A program made the translations under genes and the position numbers. Shown piece by piece: positions 6,379 to 8,025 of a stretch of 8,025 nt of DNA; the stretch's first letter is position 1; the number at the start of each line of letters is the position of its first letter. The stretch comes from Candidatus Poseidoniaceae archaeon (GTDB lineage Archaea; Thermoplasmatota; Poseidoniia; Poseidoniales; Poseidoniaceae): the NCBI GenBank assembly GCA_013329295.1, contig DUKP01000083.1:1-8025 (forward strand), in the 5' to 3' direction. The notes beneath the pieces were generated by a model that made no database searches, was not told where the DNA came from, and was given only the letters and a program-made list of their open reading frames with translations.

Positions 6379-8025
6379 TCAATAATCCGCCTTATTTTCA
6401 TCATCTAGAGGTATGTCATCCTGCCGCAATTTAGGTGATTTGTTTGGCGATTTTGTTAATACTTTACCTACTTCAAGAATTATTTTATCTAGCAATTGGG
6501 GGCCCCATCCTCTCATATTCAAAACTTCTGAAACCTGTTTTCTAGTCATATTTGCGACATCATTTGGTGTCCTAATTCCCATTTTGGATAACTCCCTTGC
6601 TCTCATTCTACCAACATTAGGAATATTTACCAAAGATAGAAGATCTTCCTTACATCCATGTCTAACCCTTAATCGAAGGACATCTAGCAACTTAACTATC
6701 TCTGCAATCTCTACCATTTGTTCATCTGAAAAAACATCATCGGTCAAAATTATTTCTCTAGAAGCATGTAGTAGCCATTCCATTATGTCAACACGATAAT
6801 TTATATCTCCTGGATTTACATCTAATTCTTTCTCTATAGAACGTATGTTATCTTCCAAAGTCCACATTTCAATCATCCATGCTGATTTTACATTTGAAAG
6901 TAGCATCTCATCATAATTTGAATCTGACAATAACTCATCCTCAACAGAATTTGTTTTTAGCCACAATTTTGAATTAACATCCATGTCTGAGTTTTTTGCC
7001 CACAATGACATAAAATCTGGTGTTGAAGTAGCTAGATGCAATAATCCAAAATTTGTCACTGGACCTATTTCCTTGACCATTCTTCGAACTGCTCTTCTCA
7101 ATCCAGTTCTAATTACTGATGCTGATAGAGGATCTAAATACAACTGAGTGATTCTTTCTCCCATAGCAGTTGCTTCATATTTCATTCCATCTGCATTTGA
7201 ATTATCTTCTTGATGCCAAGCACCTGAATTACTAAGATTAGATGCCAAACTAAATCCAAATTCTGGCTTCATATGAGCGGATTTCCTAATTGGCAAATCT
7301 TTTGGTGATTTTTCATAAAACTCAACACCTGGAATATTTTTTGCTGCTGAAGCCCACAAAGGAATAGTGTCATCCCAGTCCTCTGAATCGTCAACAATTG
7401 CATCTGCTCGCTTGGCAATATATTCTTCATCAAGACCTAGTTTACGAATGAAGCGTTCTTGAATTAACCAATTTATTGTTTGATCTATTTTTTCATTTAA
7501 AATCACTTTTGGAGTTGAATAACCTAAAAATGTAGATCCAAGAAAATCACCAATTTCTCCCCTATGTTGAATTCCTCCTGTAGAAATTATCGACAAAATA
7601 TGAGTCCTAAGTGCAGGCTCTCCAGATAATTTTGATATTATGGGCTCTACCTCTCCGAAAAAATACTTCTCGCTTACCATATCGGCTATTTCCCAGCCAT
7701 CTGTACCTTTACACAATACCCATGCTTCACCATAATCGTCATAATTAGGGCGGCCTGCTCGACCTAACATTTGTCTAACTTCCATGACTGGTAAAGGCCT
7801 GCTCATACCATCATCCCATCTTTTGATATCTCTAACCAATACCCTCCTTGCTGGTAAATTTACACCAGCTGCCAATGTAGGAGTCGCTGTTAAACAAGAT
7901 ATTTTGCCATCCTTGAATGCACGTTCAATTGCTTTTCTTTGAGCATGCGTTAAACCTGCATGATGAAATGCTGTACCTCCTTTTAGACATTCAACTAATT
8001 TATCGGCCATTGCAGATTGGCGTTT
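6379..8025 (-). CDS. hel308: ATP-dependent DNA helicase Hel308 (5'-truncated by window edge)
   Basis: Superfamily 2 (Ski2-like) 3'-5' DNA helicase of archaea, which acts on stalled forks and strips or unwinds lagging-strand DNA. The reading frame stays open to the last base of the window (five codons precede the Met at 8010), so that Met is internal. The N-terminal RecA-like domain with Walker A and DExH is missing; family members are usually around 700 residues. Numbering from that Met: FHHAGL at 15-20; motif V TATPTLAAGVNLPAR at 41-55; motif VI QMLGRAGRP at 80-88; winged helix about 115-190, including LRTHILSIISTG; an unusual insertion about 190-275; then YLDPLSASVI at 291-300 opening the ratchet domain. 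The segment GDINYRVDIMEWLL (401-414) looks like the ratchet helix. A helix-hairpin-helix follows at about 458-512 (IPNVGRMRARELSKMGI), then a basic-then-acidic tail at 516-543. The stop (TGA, 6381-6379) is 25 nt before the Cgi121 start, so co-transcription is likely. Confidence 0.95.
   Translation of the reverse strand, partial: KRQSAMADKLVECLKGGTAFHHAGLTHAQRKAIERAFKDGKISCLTATPTLAAGVNLPARRVLVRDIKRWDDGMSRPLPVMEVRQMLGRAGRPNYDDYGEAWVLCKGTDGWEIADMVSEKYFFGEVEPIISKLSGEPALRTHILSIISTGGIQHRGEIGDFLGSTFLGYSTPKVILNEKIDQTINWLIQERFIRKLGLDEEYIAKRADAIVDDSEDWDDTIPLWASAAKNIPGVEFYEKSPKDLPIRKSAHMKPEFGFSLASNLSNSGAWHQEDNSNADGMKYEATAMGERITQLYLDPLSASVIRTGLRRAVRRMVKEIGPVTNFGLLHLATSTPDFMSLWAKNSDMDVNSKLWLKTNSVEDELLSDSNYDEMLLSNVKSAWMIEMWTLEDNIRSIEKELDVNPGDINYRVDIMEWLLHASREIILTDDVFSDEQMVEIAEIVKLLDVLRLRVRHGCKEDLLSLVNIPNVGRMRARELSKMGIRTPNDVANMTRKQVSEVLNMRGWGPQLLDKIILEVGKVLTKSPNKSPKLRQDDIPLDDENKADY

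Noticed and set aside
6413..6799. 128-codon plus-strand open frame opposite the Hel308 C-terminal domains
   Set aside because: It is antisense to the conserved helix-hairpin-helix and ratchet coding sequence and has no recognisable domain; it is a codon-composition shadow.
8008..8010. Met at 8010 as the start of the Hel308 gene
   Set aside because: The frame stays open upstream to the window edge, and the protein would lack the whole first motor domain, so this Met is internal.

Overview
The window comes from an AT-rich archaeal genome. Every supported gene lies on the minus strand, so transcription runs from position 8025 towards position 1. The gene set is archaeal: a Hel308 helicase, a Cgi121-type KEOPS subunit, a multi-OB-fold RPA with a zinc knuckle, and a COG3390-type RPA-associated protein. 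AT-rich, closely packed and partly overlapping genes, with RPA proteins resembling the euryarchaeal (haloarchaeal-style) type, fit an uncultured euryarchaeon such as a marine Poseidoniales/MGII-III relative. That lineage call is an inference from protein style, not proven here.

Layout in transcription order. (1) 8025-6379: Hel308 DNA helicase, 5'-truncated by the window edge. The second RecA-like domain, winged helix, ratchet and helix-hairpin-helix regions are visible. (2) 6353-5817: Cgi121/TPRKB-like KEOPS subunit. (3) 5777-4329: TldD metalloprotease with HEALGH and a C-terminal cysteine. (4) 4332-2923: TldE/PmbA partner, overlapping tldD by 4 nt (ATGA). (5) 2922-2772: the only sizeable intergenic region. 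It probably holds the promoter and leader of the next unit, with a dyad, a hairpin and a possible 33-codon upstream ORF. (6) 2771-1077: RPA large subunit, starting at a TTG behind a clear GAGGTG Shine-Dalgarno. (7) 1077-151: RPA-associated protein, coupled by a TAATG overlap. (8) 88-1: a possible start of another gene, cut by the window edge. There is no gene-free stretch longer than 300 bases.

How the genes fit together. Hel308 remodels stalled forks, and RPA with its associated protein coats single-stranded DNA, so the window is largely a genome-maintenance neighbourhood. A Hel308-RPA contact has been reported in archaea. Cgi121 belongs to the tRNA t6A machinery (KEOPS), and TldD/TldE form a heterodimeric peptide protease. 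Their place between the helicase and the RPA genes may be conserved genome organisation rather than a dedicated pathway.

I see no CRISPR array, transposon, tRNA, rRNA, toxin-antitoxin module or phage-like gene. No clearly new system is evident. The points most worth checking are the leader of the rpa operon (upstream ORF, dyad, non-ATG start), a roughly 85-residue insertion after the Hel308 winged helix, and the gene starting at the left edge.
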